From JAJFFW01 sp965263375 (GTDB lineage Bacteria; Pseudomonadota; Alphaproteobacteria; Caulobacterales; Parvularculaceae): a stretch of 64,000 bases of DNA. The notes beneath the pieces were generated by a model that was not told where the DNA came from, did not search any database, and worked only from the letters and a program-made list of their open reading frames with translations. Shown one piece after another: positions 8,181-16,590 of the stretch (its first letter is position 1; every line of letters starts with the position of its first letter). The position numbers were made by a program, and so were the translations under genes. The DNA lies in NCBI GenBank assembly GCA_965263375.1, contig OZ253669.1, forward strand, positions 1 through 64,000. Direction: 5' to 3'.

Positions 8181-9685
8181 CGTCTCTCCGTTAAAAATAC
8201 TGTTGCATTGTCTGCTTGCTCATTGCTTTGGATATCGCGCACAATAATCGACAATGGCATGGAAGGGGCGCGATCGGCGCCAACGGGTAAAGTCACCAGC
8301 AACCGCGTCGAACGCACATCATCGCCCATCACTTTGATGCGCAATTTGTTCGCTTCAACGCTCTGGCCAATCGCTTGCAGGGAAATGTTCTCAATACCTT
8401 TAAGGGAGACTAAAAATTCCCTCTCAATATTCGCTTTGTTCAAAATTTTCAGCGTATACGCATTACGGATCGAACCATCTGACAATTGCACGAAAGGCGG
8501 CGTGCGGTCACGAAGCACATTAACCTCAAGCGTTGCGCGCGTCGCCAAAGTCGCCAGCATAATGACCGAGACGATAGAAAATACAGCCGCATAGAATATA
8601 GTGCGTGATCGCAGGAGTTTTACCGTCTGCGTTTGTCCTTTAGAACGGCGCACCATATTTTTATCTGTATCATAGGCGATCAGCCCCAGGGGACGCTCAA
8701 CCTTTTTCATAATGTCATTACAGGCATCAATGCAAAGCGCACAATTTATGCATTCCAACTGGGCGCCGTCGCGAATATCAATCCCCATCGGGCAAACAGC
8801 AACGCATGCTTTACAGTCGATACAATCGCCGCGCCCTTCCCAAGGATCGCCCTTTTTGTGGGCGCCGCGCTTTTCGCCCCTATCTTTTTTATAGGTGACC
8901 TGAAGCGTTTCTGCGTCCGTAAGCGCCGCCTGAATTCGCGGCCAAGGGCACATATATGTGCAAACCTGTTCGCGCATAGAGCCCGCCAACAAATAAGTCG
9001 TAAAGGTCAAAATACCCATAAACAAATAGGCGGAGCCCGGCGCATCGCCAGAGAAAATTTGCGGTAATATTGTCGGCGCATCGTGGAAATAAAACACCCA
9101 TGCGCCGCCTGTCGCCGCCGCGATGGCGAGCCAGAGGCTATGCTTTAAAGTTTTTTTATAGATCTTATCAAATGACCAAGGCGCTTTGGCAAGCTTCATG
9201 CGTTGATTGCGGTCCCCTTCAATCAACCTTTCCGCCGCGATATAAAGATCTGTCCACACAGTTTGCGGACAAGCATAACCGCACCACACGCGCCCGAACA
9301 AAGCCGACGCGAGGAAAAGCCCAACCGCACCTAAGATTAACAACCCAGTTACGTAGTAAAGCTCATCCGGCCAAATCTCTATAAAGAAAAAATAAAATCG
9401 CCCGCCGGCAAAATCAACAAGCACCGCTTGATCAGGCTCACCAGCCCCGCGCGGCCAACGAACCCAAGGCAGCAAATAATAAACGCCCAATGTTGCAACT
9501 AGCAAAAACCATTTCAGTTTACGGAAGATGCCCGATACGCGTTTTGGATAGATCGGTTCGCGCTTTTTATATAGCTGGCGCATAGCGGGGCTATTAACGG
9601 GTTCAGCATCCACAACCGCAACGCCATCAGCCGCTTGGCCTTTACCGTCTCCTTGCGTCAGTCTGTGATCCATTTCGTTCATCAC
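8177..9685 (-). CDS. ccoG: cbb3 oxidase accessory ferredoxin-like protein CcoG/FixG
   Basis: A 502-residue polytopic iron-sulfur protein (RdxA/CcoG/FixG) proposed to reduce copper for delivery to cbb3 oxidase. Several membrane segments are followed by two 4Fe-4S clusters in the block beginning CIDCKACVAVCP and continuing CINCALCIDAC; the conserved CGYACPQTVWTDLY and CTYMCPWPRIQ motifs are also present. The C-terminal immunoglobulin-like domain is intact. The start could be GTG 9685 (AAGGAG 12 bases upstream) or ATG 9682. It lies 16 bases after ccoP. Confidence 0.93.
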   Translation of the reverse strand: MMNEMDHRLTQGDGKGQAADGVAVVDAEPVNSPAMRQLYKKREPIYPKRVSGIFRKLKWFLLVATLGVYYLLPWVRWPRGAGEPDQAVLVDFAGGRFYFFFIEIWPDELYYVTGLLILGAVGLFLASALFGRVWCGYACPQTVWTDLYIAAERLIEGDRNQRMKLAKAPWSFDKIYKKTLKHSLWLAIAAATGGAWVFYFHDAPTILPQIFSGDAPGSAYLFMGILTFTTYLLAGSMREQVCTYMCPWPRIQAALTDAETLQVTYKKDRGEKRGAHKKGDPWEGRGDCIDCKACVAVCPMGIDIRDGAQLECINCALCIDACNDIMKKVERPLGLIAYDTDKNMVRRSKGQTQTVKLLRSRTIFYAAVFSIVSVIMLATLATRATLEVNVLRDRTPPFVQLSDGSIRNAYTLKILNKANIEREFLVSLKGIENISLQAIGQSVEANKLRIKVMGDDVRSTRLLVTLPVGADRAPSMPLSIIVRDIQSNEQADNATVFLTERR

Positions 9686-9701
9686 AAGGCAACATTGCTC
9701 C

Positions 9702-10571
9702 TTACTCGCCGCCGCCTAAAGAATGAACATAGACAGCAAGCGCCGTAATTTGTTCGTCTGAAAGACGGTCCGTCCAGTAAGGCATCACGCCAGCGCGACC
9801 ATAATAAATCGTCTCGCGTATATCTTTTTTCTCACCGCCATAAAGCCAAATCGCATCTGTAAGGTTTGGCGCGCCCATGGCTTGCATCCCTGCGCCCTTT
9901 GCGCCGTGGCAACTCGCACATTGACTAGCAAATAGAGGTTCTGCGCGCTTCACCGCCGCCGGATCCGCGTCTCGGCCTGACAAGCTATAAGCATACTCAA
10001 CGAGATCAGAGATTTGTTCGTTTTTAAATATGCCGCCCTCGCCATAAGCTTGCATCAAGTTGTTGCGTGTCTCAGGGTGCGCCGCGCGAATTCCGTGATG
10101 CAACGTCTTTTGGATATCTTTTAGCGTGCCGCCCCAAATCCATGCATCATCAACCAGTGACGGGTACCCCTTAAAGCCTTGCCCGCCAGCTCCATGGCAT
10201 GTGGCGCAATTGTCGCCAAATAGCGATGCGCCAGCATTCATCGCAAATTGCAGCAATTGGGGGTCAGCCTCAACATCTTCAATAGAAGAGACACTCAATA
10301 ATTGCTGCATTTGCAAGCTTCTTTTCTCGCCTAAAGCATCGATCGCCGCGGCGACATTCGCCCGCTCCGTATGCCCCCTTATGCCTGCCAGGTGCCCTGT
10401 TAGACCAGGCCAAGACGGCATCAGCACCCAATATACAACGGACCAGGCGACCGTAATCCAAAAAACGATCAACCACCAACGAGGCAGCGGATTGTTTAGC
10501 TCCTTAATCCCGTCCCATTCATGACCAGTGGTTTCAATCCCGGTCGGTTCATCAATTTCTTTATGCGCCAT
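9702..10571 (-). CDS. ccoP: cbb3 oxidase dihaem subunit CcoP/FixP
   Basis: A 289-residue dihaem cytochrome c subunit that passes electrons to the catalytic subunit. The N-terminal part contains the conserved DGIKELNNPLPRWWL block followed by a membrane helix, then two CXXCH haem sites, CATCHG and CASCHG, each in a cytochrome c domain. I chose ATG 10571 (MAHKEIDEP), which overlaps the end of ccoQ by 11 bases and follows GAGGATGAG; an in-frame ATG at 10586 would add five residues with no support. It belongs to the ccoNOQP operon. Confidence 0.93.
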   Translation of the reverse strand: MAHKEIDEPTGIETTGHEWDGIKELNNPLPRWWLIVFWITVAWSVVYWVLMPSWPGLTGHLAGIRGHTERANVAAAIDALGEKRSLQMQQLLSVSSIEDVEADPQLLQFAMNAGASLFGDNCATCHGAGGQGFKGYPSLVDDAWIWGGTLKDIQKTLHHGIRAAHPETRNNLMQAYGEGGIFKNEQISDLVEYAYSLSGRDADPAAVKRAEPLFASQCASCHGAKGAGMQAMGAPNLTDAIWLYGGEKKDIRETIYYGRAGVMPYWTDRLSDEQITALAVYVHSLGGGE

Positions 10572-10725
10572 GGGACTCATCCTCATCTTTTAACGGAATG
10601 TTTTTTGCCTGATCAAACTGCTTTTGATTATTTGGGCTCAGCGCATAAAACAGAACCAAAATAAAAGCGAGCACGAACAGCAACAATCCCCACGTTTGAG
10701 CAATACTGGAAAGCGCTTCATACAT
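10561..10725 (-). CDS. ccoQ: cbb3 oxidase small subunit CcoQ/FixQ
   Basis: A 54-residue protein reading MYEALSSIAQTWGLLLFVLA and so on, with a single membrane helix, the FVLAFILVLFYALSPNNQKQFDQA pattern of CcoQ and an acidic C-terminus. CcoQ stabilises the cbb3 complex. It fills the gap between ccoO and ccoP (seven bases after ccoO, overlapping ccoP by 11), exactly where ccoQ is expected. It is short enough to be missed by gene finders with a 60-residue cut-off. Confidence 0.92.
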   Translation of the reverse strand: MYEALSSIAQTWGLLLFVLAFILVLFYALSPNNQKQFDQAKNIPLKDEDESHGA

Positions 10726-10732
10726 AATCTTA

Positions 10733-11461
10733 TTACCGATAATTTTCTTCAGCCTGATAGGTAGAAAAGTCGACCATTGACCCCAGCACCTGAAGATAAG
10801 CGATCATCGCGTCCATTTCAGAGATCTGCCGCGGATCGCCGTCAAAATCTCGTATCTGCGCCTTTGGGTAGCGCGCCACGAAATCATCATAAATGTCGGA
10901 GAAAGGGTCGACCTGGGCCTCAATATCAGCCTTTGCGTTTTCAATCATTTCATCCGTGTAGGGCACGCCAACAGCGCGGTTCGCTCTTAACCAATCGCCT
11001 GCCTGGCTATAGTCAAGCGCCCTTTCATCCAAAAACGCGTAAGGCGGCATAATAGATTCTGGCACAACGCTTCGTGGGTCAACAAGATGTTGTTGATGCC
11101 AGGCGTCCGAATACTTCCCGCCGACACGGGCCAAGTCAGGCCCCGAACGTTTTGAGCCCCACTGAAAGGGGTGGTCATACATGCTCTCAGCCGCGAGCGA
11201 GTAATGGCCGTAACGCTCAACCTCGTCCCGCAATGGCCGCACCATTTGAGAATGACAGGTATAGCACCCTTCGCGGATGTATATATTCCGCCCAGCAAGT
11301 TCCAAAGGGGAGTAAGGGCGAACGCCTTGCACCTTTTCTATGGTCGATTCCAGATAGAACAGCGGCGCGATTTCAACGATGCCGCCGATCGCGACGACGA
11401 CCAAAATTGCAACTGTCAGCAAAAGGCTGCGTTTTTCTAGTACTTCATGACGGTTGAGCAT
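10733..11461 (-). CDS. ccoO: cbb3 oxidase monohaem subunit CcoO/FixO
   Basis: A 242-residue membrane-anchored cytochrome c subunit of cbb3 oxidase. It starts with [27 protein letters not shown], a membrane anchor, and has a single haem c site C66-Y-T-C69-H70 within [18 protein letters not shown], the CcoO hallmark, followed by conserved [34 protein letters not shown]-type residues. Length fits the family. The gap to ccoN is nine bases and to ccoQ seven bases, so the operon is tight. Confidence 0.95.
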   Translation of the reverse strand: [242 protein letters not shown]

Positions 11462-11470
11462 ATTGCCTCC

Positions 11471-13141
11471 TTACTCAGCCGGAACAGCGGCCATGGTTGG
11501 CCCTTGCGCTGCGTCTCGTTCATATTCTTGCGCGCGAATATCCCCTTTAGCGGTGCGCCATAAATTGTAAGCCATGATAAGCGCACCCACCAGGAACAAC
11601 AAACCGCCCAGCATACGGATGATATAATAGGGGTGCATCGCCTCGACCGTTTCAACGAATGAAAACTCTAAGAACCCAAACTCGTTATAGGCGCGCCACA
11701 TAAGCCCTTGCATGATGCCTGAGACCCACATGGAGGTGATGTATAAAAGGATCCCGATTGTTGAAATCCAAAAATGCCACTCAACAAGAACGCGAGAGTA
11801 AAGGTTTTCCCGCTTCCAAAGCCACGGCACAAGACAGTAAAGCGCACCGAAAGAAATATATCCAACCCAGCCAAGCGCCCCTGAATGAACGTGGCCGATT
11901 GTCCAATCTGTATAATGAGAAAGTGAGTTGACAGCGCGGATTGACATCAGCGGTCCTTCAAAGGTCGACATGCCGTAGAACGCAACGGAAACCACCATCA
12001 TACGAAGGACAGGATCAGTGCGCAGCTTATCCCAAGCGCCAGAAAGGGTCATCAGCCCATTAATCATACCGCCCCAAGACGGCATCCAGAGCATGATTGA
12101 AAATGTCATCCCCAATGTCTGGGCCCATTCAGGAAGCGCCGTATAATGCAGGTGATGCGGCCCCGCCCAGATATAGATAAAGATCAAAGACCAAAAATGC
12201 ACGATTGACAAACGATAGGAATATACCGGCCGGTCAGCCTGTTTGGGAATAAAGTAATACATAATCGCGAGAAAGCCAGCGGTTAGGAAAAAGCCAACCG
12301 CGTTATGGCCGTACCACCACTGGGTCAGCGCATCTTGAACACCGGCAAACAGACTATAACTTTTTGATCCCGTAATAGAGACAGGCACCGCCAAATTATT
12401 GACGATATGAAGCATCGCGATCGTTACGATAAAGGCGAGATAAAACCAGTTCGCAACATAAATATGGGGCTCTTTGCGTTTTAAGAGCGTACCAAGGAAA
12501 ACCAGCAAATAAGCAACCCAAACGATAGTCAGCCATAAATCCGCATACCACTCAGGCTCAGCATATTCTTTTGACTGAGTAATCCCCATCAAATAGCCAG
12601 TCGCAGCGATGACGATAAATAAATTATAGCCCCAAAAGACGAACCAAGGGGTCAGCCCGCCCCAAAGGCGCGCCCGAGAGGTCCGCTGAACGACATAAAA
12701 CGATGTCGCGATCAACACATTGCCGCCAAATGCAAAAATCACAGCAGATGTATGGAGAGGCCGTAACCGCCCAAAGCTCGTCCAGGGTAAACCTTCAAAA
12801 TATAATAGGTTTGGAAAGGCTAGCTGCCCCGCGATAATGACGCCAACTAAGAACCCGGCGATCCCCCAAAAAACTGAGGCGAAAACGCCAGCCTTAACGA
12901 CACCCATCTCATAGGCGTTGCGATCCGCAACAACCCCCGATGACAAATGCGAGATGAGCGCAAATCCGCCTACGACGCTTGCGGTCAAAAACATCATCGC
13001 ATGAACGCTCATTAATGGATCAACCGTGCGCGCCGCAGTGAATAGCGACCATATCGCTACAAATAATAGCGCGACGGAAACAAACATTACATCACCGCCA
13101 GTATCAGACGCCCCAGGCGCGCGCATTCCCTTTTCAAGCAT
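11471..13141 (-). CDS. ccoN: cbb3 oxidase catalytic subunit CcoN/FixN
   Basis: A haem-copper oxidase subunit I of 556 residues that binds haem b, haem b3 and CuB and reduces oxygen at low concentration. Twelve or more membrane segments and the conserved histidine blocks (LRPLHTSAVIFAFGGN, VQDALTQWWYGHNAVGFFLT, WAGPHHLHYTALPEW, HYTDWTIGHVHSGALGW) are visible. The longer TTG start at 13183 would put the FNR box only 16 bases from the start codon; ATG 13141 has an AGGA site and leaves room for a promoter, so I prefer it. First gene of ccoNOQP. Confidence 0.95.
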   Translation of the reverse strand: MLEKGMRAPGASDTGGDVMFVSVALLFVAIWSLFTAARTVDPLMSVHAMMFLTASVVGGFALISHLSSGVVADRNAYEMGVVKAGVFASVFWGIAGFLVGVIIAGQLAFPNLLYFEGLPWTSFGRLRPLHTSAVIFAFGGNVLIATSFYVVQRTSRARLWGGLTPWFVFWGYNLFIVIAATGYLMGITQSKEYAEPEWYADLWLTIVWVAYLLVFLGTLLKRKEPHIYVANWFYLAFIVTIAMLHIVNNLAVPVSITGSKSYSLFAGVQDALTQWWYGHNAVGFFLTAGFLAIMYYFIPKQADRPVYSYRLSIVHFWSLIFIYIWAGPHHLHYTALPEWAQTLGMTFSIMLWMPSWGGMINGLMTLSGAWDKLRTDPVLRMMVVSVAFYGMSTFEGPLMSIRAVNSLSHYTDWTIGHVHSGALGWVGYISFGALYCLVPWLWKRENLYSRVLVEWHFWISTIGILLYITSMWVSGIMQGLMWRAYNEFGFLEFSFVETVEAMHPYYIIRMLGGLLFLVGALIMAYNLWRTAKGDIRAQEYERDAAQGPTMAAVPAE

Positions 13142-13198
13142 ATCAACAGTCCTAGTTTGTAGTACTGTTAGCTTTGCGCTCAATCACAGTCTGGCGCC

Positions 13199-13212
13199 TT
13201 GACCTGGATCAA
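13199..13212. promoter_or_regulatory. FNR box between ccoN and the small divergent gene
   Basis: TTGACCTGGATCAA matches the FNR/FixK consensus TTGAY-N4-RTCAA on both halves. It lies 58 bases upstream of the ccoN ATG (13141) and 65 bases upstream of ATG 13277 on the other strand, so it could activate in either direction. A class II arrangement would place a plus-strand start near 13247. Confidence 0.85.
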
Positions 13213-13276
13213 AACTATTGACGTAAAGGGCCCTATTGTCGATGTGTCGCAGCACTATGAACAGGCCCGGATACCG

Positions 13277-13579
13277 ATGCGCCGCTTACCTACAAAAATA
13301 CAGCTTGGTTGTTGGGCTGGGCTTTTTGCTTTTGCAGCCAGTTTATTCCCGGCCCTGCACAGCACAGCGCCAGGCGGCGCAGCAACACTGCAAATTCCAT
13401 TCTGTGCGCCAGGTAATACGCCAAGCTATATCACGATTAATATCGACCAAGGTGCGGCGAGCAATCGTGGGGGACCTAATCAAGGCCCAGAACCAGGGCA
13501 AGACCAATCCGCCTGTCATGGGCCATGCGTTTGCAATCGCAAAAAGACGGACAAAGCGAGCACGATAAAACGCGCCTAG
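13277..13579 (+). CDS. Small Cys-containing secreted protein, DUF2946-like
   Basis: A 100-residue protein from ATG 13277: a hydrophobic N-terminal segment (LGCWAGLFAFAASLFPALHS), then a stretch PFCAPGNTPSYITINIDQGAA, then a CHGPCVC cysteine cluster. This order resembles DUF2946 proteins (hydrophobic leader, a C-x-P/DG block, a late C-x-x-C) that occur beside copper or other metal genes. An overlapping frame at 13236-13568 is open too, but has no recognisable pattern. Position behind an FNR box and divergent from ccoN suggests a link with oxidase metallation; this is inference. It ends two bases before the convergent fnrL. Confidence 0.5.
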   Translation: MRRLPTKIQLGCWAGLFAFAASLFPALHSTAPGGAATLQIPFCAPGNTPSYITINIDQGAASNRGGPNQGPEPGQDQSACHGPCVCNRKKTDKASTIKRA

Positions 13580-13580
13580 C

Positions 13581-14300
13581 TTAAAAAGCCTCGCCGTCCG
13601 CTAAAACAAGGCTATCGCGCGATAACTCGCGAATAACGCCCTTCTTTTTAAGGGCCGTCAGGGTGCGACTTAGCGTTTCCAAACGAATGCCTAAGTAATC
13701 CGCAATATCTTGCCGCGACATTGGTAATGGAGTTACAGCGGAAACACCTTGCGCTATGCCGCCAGCCGTTGATTGAGCGAGCATCGCCAAAAAGCTTTCA
13801 ACACGCTCTTCAGCATTCTTCTTACCGAGTAAGACGATATGATCCTGGGCCTTGTGGTATTCCGTTTGCCCACGCGCGATCAGACGATCTTTAACATCAG
13901 GGCAATCTTCGGCAATCGTCTCTAAAAATTTATGAGGAAAGTGACAGACCAAACTATCTTCCAACGCTTCTGCGGTATAAGCGCTTTCTTCGGTTGGCCG
14001 CACGCCGATAAAATCACCCGGGAATATAAAGCCCGTGATTTGCCTGCGCCCATCTTCTAAGTGCTTAGAAAGCCGAAAGCTGCCCTGAATAAGGACATAA
14101 AGGCTGTCATTCGGTTCACCCTCTTCCATAAGAGTGCGCCCTTTTGTAACCGTCCGCCGCGCCATTGTTTTTTCAACTTGCGCTAATTCTCTTGGGCCCA
14201 AATCAGCACAGATAGACCGCTCGCGGACCCCACATAGATCGCAAGAGCTTGGCCTGGTCGGCGCTTGGCACTTTTCTGTTGCGGACGCAAATCTCGCCAT
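13581..14300 (-). CDS. fnrL: Crp/Fnr-family oxygen-responsive regulator, FnrL type
   Basis: A 239-residue regulator. Cysteines C20-x2-C23-x7-C31 plus C119 match the 4Fe-4S ligands of FnrL/Anr-type proteins (E. coli FNR has a shorter CX2CX5C spacing). A cyclic-nucleotide-like fold with GEPNDSLYVLIQGSFRL and IFPGDFIGV precedes a winged helix-turn-helix, MSRQDIADYLGIRLETLSRTL, whose E and R side chains fit recognition of TTGAT half-sites. Four FNR-type boxes are found nearby, at 4420, 13199, 15778 and 15849. Its own upstream region has only a degenerate site (TTGCCAGGGATCAT at 14363). Start ATG 14300 has a weak ribosome site. Confidence 0.9.
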   Translation of the reverse strand: MARFASATEKCQAPTRPSSCDLCGVRERSICADLGPRELAQVEKTMARRTVTKGRTLMEEGEPNDSLYVLIQGSFRLSKHLEDGRRQITGFIFPGDFIGVRPTEESAYTAEALEDSLVCHFPHKFLETIAEDCPDVKDRLIARGQTEYHKAQDHIVLLGKKNAEERVESFLAMLAQSTAGGIAQGVSAVTPLPMSRQDIADYLGIRLETLSRTLTALKKKGVIRELSRDSLVLADGEAF

Positions 14301-14402
14301 AAGATAAAAATTCCCAGCCTCTGATTTGCCTATCGCACAATAATAGAACAGTCGATAGCGACTTGCCAGGGATCATATCTTAGATTTTGCGTGCGTTACT
14401 GC

Positions 14403-15743
14403 TTAAACTGCCGCGGCATATTCAGCCTGATGCTGCATATATGGGTCAATAGCCATCGCAACAACCCGGGCCAGGTGATGGGCGCCGGGTGCTATCGCGA
14501 CGATATCGCCGCGCCAGCTGATGACCCCATCCGCCTCCAGCGCCTCCAGGGCCGAACAAATACGCACCGCGTCTTCCGGCGCTGCGCCGCGCAAAACCAT
14601 GCTTACATTTGTTTCCATCTTACAAAGCAGATCGCCAATCGCTTCAGCGATTACATTTTCTCGCTTTGTGCGATGAAGTCCACTCACAATCGGCATTGCG
14701 CCAGAATGGACCCTTTTTATGTATTCGCCGACATTCTTTTCGTTTTGAGCGTATAAACCATCTATATAGCTGATGGCGGAGGCGCCAAAACCAATCAAGG
14801 CGGATGCCGCGTCATCGGTAAACCCTTGGAAATTCCGTTTTAGCCGCCCCTCAATAGACGCCTTTACAAGACTGTTGTCAGGCTTAGCATAATGATCAAA
14901 ACCAACACGCGCATATCCAGCCTTCACCAACTGGTCATCGGCTAGCGCCGCCAATTCACACCGCAAACCATTATCAGGCAAATTCGCCGGATCGATCATT
15001 TTTTGTCTTGAGATAACATGAGGCAAATGCGCATACCCGAAAACGGAAACCCGGTCCGGCGCCAGACAGATCACCTTTTCTAAAGTTTGCGCAAAACTTT
15101 TTACCGTCTGACGCGGCAAGCCATAAAGAATATCAAAAGACAGATCCTGAACGCCTGCTGCTCGAATATCGCTTACACAAGCCTCAATGAGTTCAAAACT
15201 TTGTAAGCGATTGATAGCATTCTGAACCAAAGGATCAAAATCTTGAATGCCAAGGCTAAACCGCCCAAACCCAAGAGAAACAATTTGATCAATATCATCC
15301 TCGCGCAATATTCTTGGATCAAGCTCAATCGATAGCTGGGCGCCATCGGTCAACCCAATTTCTCGCTCAATTGCTGACAATATATCGTTTAGATCAGTAA
15401 CAAGAAGGTAATTTGGCGTGCCCCCGCCAAAATGAACAGCCGAGGGCTTGCCCCTGCCATTTAGCCTTTGGCCATATTGGGCAATTTCTTGCGTCAGCGC
15501 GTCCACATATTCGCGCGCACGACCATAGTAATTCTCAACGCGCATATTACACCCGCAATACCAGCAAAGTTGGCGACAGAACGGCACATGCACATAAAGC
15601 GAGAAAAGATCATAAAGATCGATATCATCCAGCTTTTTATTAACATCACCGACCGTTACGGATGCATCAAAATGTGAAGCAGACGGATAACTTGTATACC
15701 GCGGCGCGCTTTCGCCAATATATTTTCGCCAGGCTGATTTCAT
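14403..15743 (-). CDS. hemN: Oxygen-independent coproporphyrinogen III dehydrogenase
   Basis: A 446-residue radical SAM enzyme that decarboxylates coproporphyrinogen III to protoporphyrinogen IX without oxygen. The radical SAM cluster is C56-x3-C60-x2-C63 (PFCRQLCWYCGC), preceded by the family signature PRYTSYPSASHF at 14-25 and followed by HFGGGTPNYL and the GLPRQT block. It supplies haem for cytochromes made under low oxygen. An FNR box is centred 41.5 bases before the start codon with a -10-like TATTGT in register, so transcription may begin at the ATG itself. No ribosome site is seen. Confidence 0.95.
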   Translation of the reverse strand: MKSAWRKYIGESAPRYTSYPSASHFDASVTVGDVNKKLDDIDLYDLFSLYVHVPFCRQLCWYCGCNMRVENYYGRAREYVDALTQEIAQYGQRLNGRGKPSAVHFGGGTPNYLLVTDLNDILSAIEREIGLTDGAQLSIELDPRILREDDIDQIVSLGFGRFSLGIQDFDPLVQNAINRLQSFELIEACVSDIRAAGVQDLSFDILYGLPRQTVKSFAQTLEKVICLAPDRVSVFGYAHLPHVISRQKMIDPANLPDNGLRCELAALADDQLVKAGYARVGFDHYAKPDNSLVKASIEGRLKRNFQGFTDDAASALIGFGASAISYIDGLYAQNEKNVGEYIKRVHSGAMPIVSGLHRTKRENVIAEAIGDLLCKMETNVSMVLRGAAPEDAVRICSALEALEADGVISWRGDIVAIAPGAHHLARVVAMAIDPYMQHQAEYAAAV

Positions 15744-15777
15744 GAGCTTACAATAGGCTTAGACGAATGAACGCTTT

Positions 15778-15791
15778 GTGACATAGATCAA
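15778..15791 (-). promoter_or_regulatory. FNR box and promoter of hemN
   Basis: On the minus strand the sequence is TTGATCTATGTCAC, one mismatch from TTGAT-N4-RTCAA. Twenty-two bases later comes TATTGT, then six bases, then the hemN ATG. This is exact class II geometry (-41.5) with +1 at the A of ATG 15743. Confidence 0.75.
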
Positions 15792-15848
15792 GTCAGATTT
15801 TTTGACGCGCCATTTTTTATTTAAATTCTCCCATTTTTTTCGCCTTAC

Positions 15849-15862
15849 GTGATCTGGATCAA
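15849..15862 (+). promoter_or_regulatory. FNR box upstream of ompW-like gene
   Basis: GTGATCTGGATCAA matches TTGAT-N4-ATCAA with a single mismatch at the first base. Its centre is 68 bases before ATG 15924; class II spacing predicts a transcription start near 15897 and a 27-base leader carrying AGGGGA. Confidence 0.75.
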
Positions 15863-15923
15863 GTTTTAAGCGCCTTCATTCACCATATCTCAATCATCAC
15901 GCTCTATCCGTAGGGGAATAAAG

Positions 15924-16574
15924 ATGGTCAAAAAATTACTTACCACCGCCGCACTAGCGACATGTTTCATCCAGCCCGCAATGGCGGACCAGGGCGACTG
16001 GCTCGTCCGGTTACGCGGCATTGTTGTTGCGCCCACAGAGAATAGTTCAGATGTTTTGCCTGGCTTTCCAGGCGGATCTGTTGGGGTGGAAAATGCAATT
16101 GTCCCAGAATTAGATTTTACATATTTCATCACCAATAACATTGGCGCTGAACTGATCCTTGCAACCAGCCCGCACGATTTGGTTGGTGAGGGAACTTTAG
16201 CGGGCCTCGGCGAAATCGCCGATGTTATGGCGCTGCCCCCGACGCTTACGCTGCAATATCACTTCAATCCTGGCGGCACAGTGCGCCCTTATGCTGGCGT
16301 CGGCATTAATTACACGATCTTCTACAGCGAAGACGCGTCTGACGCGCTTGTCAACGCCGTCGGCCCAACGTCAATTGAACTTGATGACACCGTCGGCGTC
16401 GCCTTTCAACTTGGCGTTGACTATGATCTAAATGAACGCTGGTTTCTTAATGCCGACATCAAGTATATTCAAATTGACACAACGGCGACGCTAAATTCTG
16501 GCGGAACGATTAACACGGTTGACGTCGACCTTGATCCGATTGTCGCTGGCGTTGGGATTGGGTATCGCTTTTAA
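15924..16574 (+). CDS. OmpW-family outer membrane protein
   Basis: A 216-residue outer membrane barrel. A signal peptide (MVKKLLTTAALATCFIQPAMA) precedes DQGDWLVRLRGIVVAPTENSS, the OmpW opening, and the chain ends in IVAGVGIGYRF with a C-terminal aromatic. The VRPYAGVGINYTIFYSED stretch is typical of OmpW. These eight-stranded barrels form a narrow hydrophobic channel; in E. coli ompW is FNR-regulated, in keeping with the box upstream. Start ATG 15924 follows GGGGAATAAAG. A cytochrome c lipoprotein gene follows after 16 bases. Confidence 0.9.
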   Translation: MVKKLLTTAALATCFIQPAMADQGDWLVRLRGIVVAPTENSSDVLPGFPGGSVGVENAIVPELDFTYFITNNIGAELILATSPHDLVGEGTLAGLGEIADVMALPPTLTLQYHFNPGGTVRPYAGVGINYTIFYSEDASDALVNAVGPTSIELDDTVGVAFQLGVDYDLNERWFLNADIKYIQIDTTATLNSGGTINTVDVDLDPIVAGVGIGYRF

Positions 16575-16590
16575 CAAAGGGCTTGACCTC

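Noticed and set aside
13236..13568. Alternative plus-strand open frame overlapping the 13277-13579 gene
   Set aside because: It lacks a recognisable family pattern, while the other frame shows a hydrophobic leader and cysteine spacing like DUF2946. The choice is not certain.
14363..14376. Possible FNR box upstream of fnrL
   Set aside because: TTGCCAGGGATCAT differs from the consensus at an important position in each half and is 70 bases from the start.
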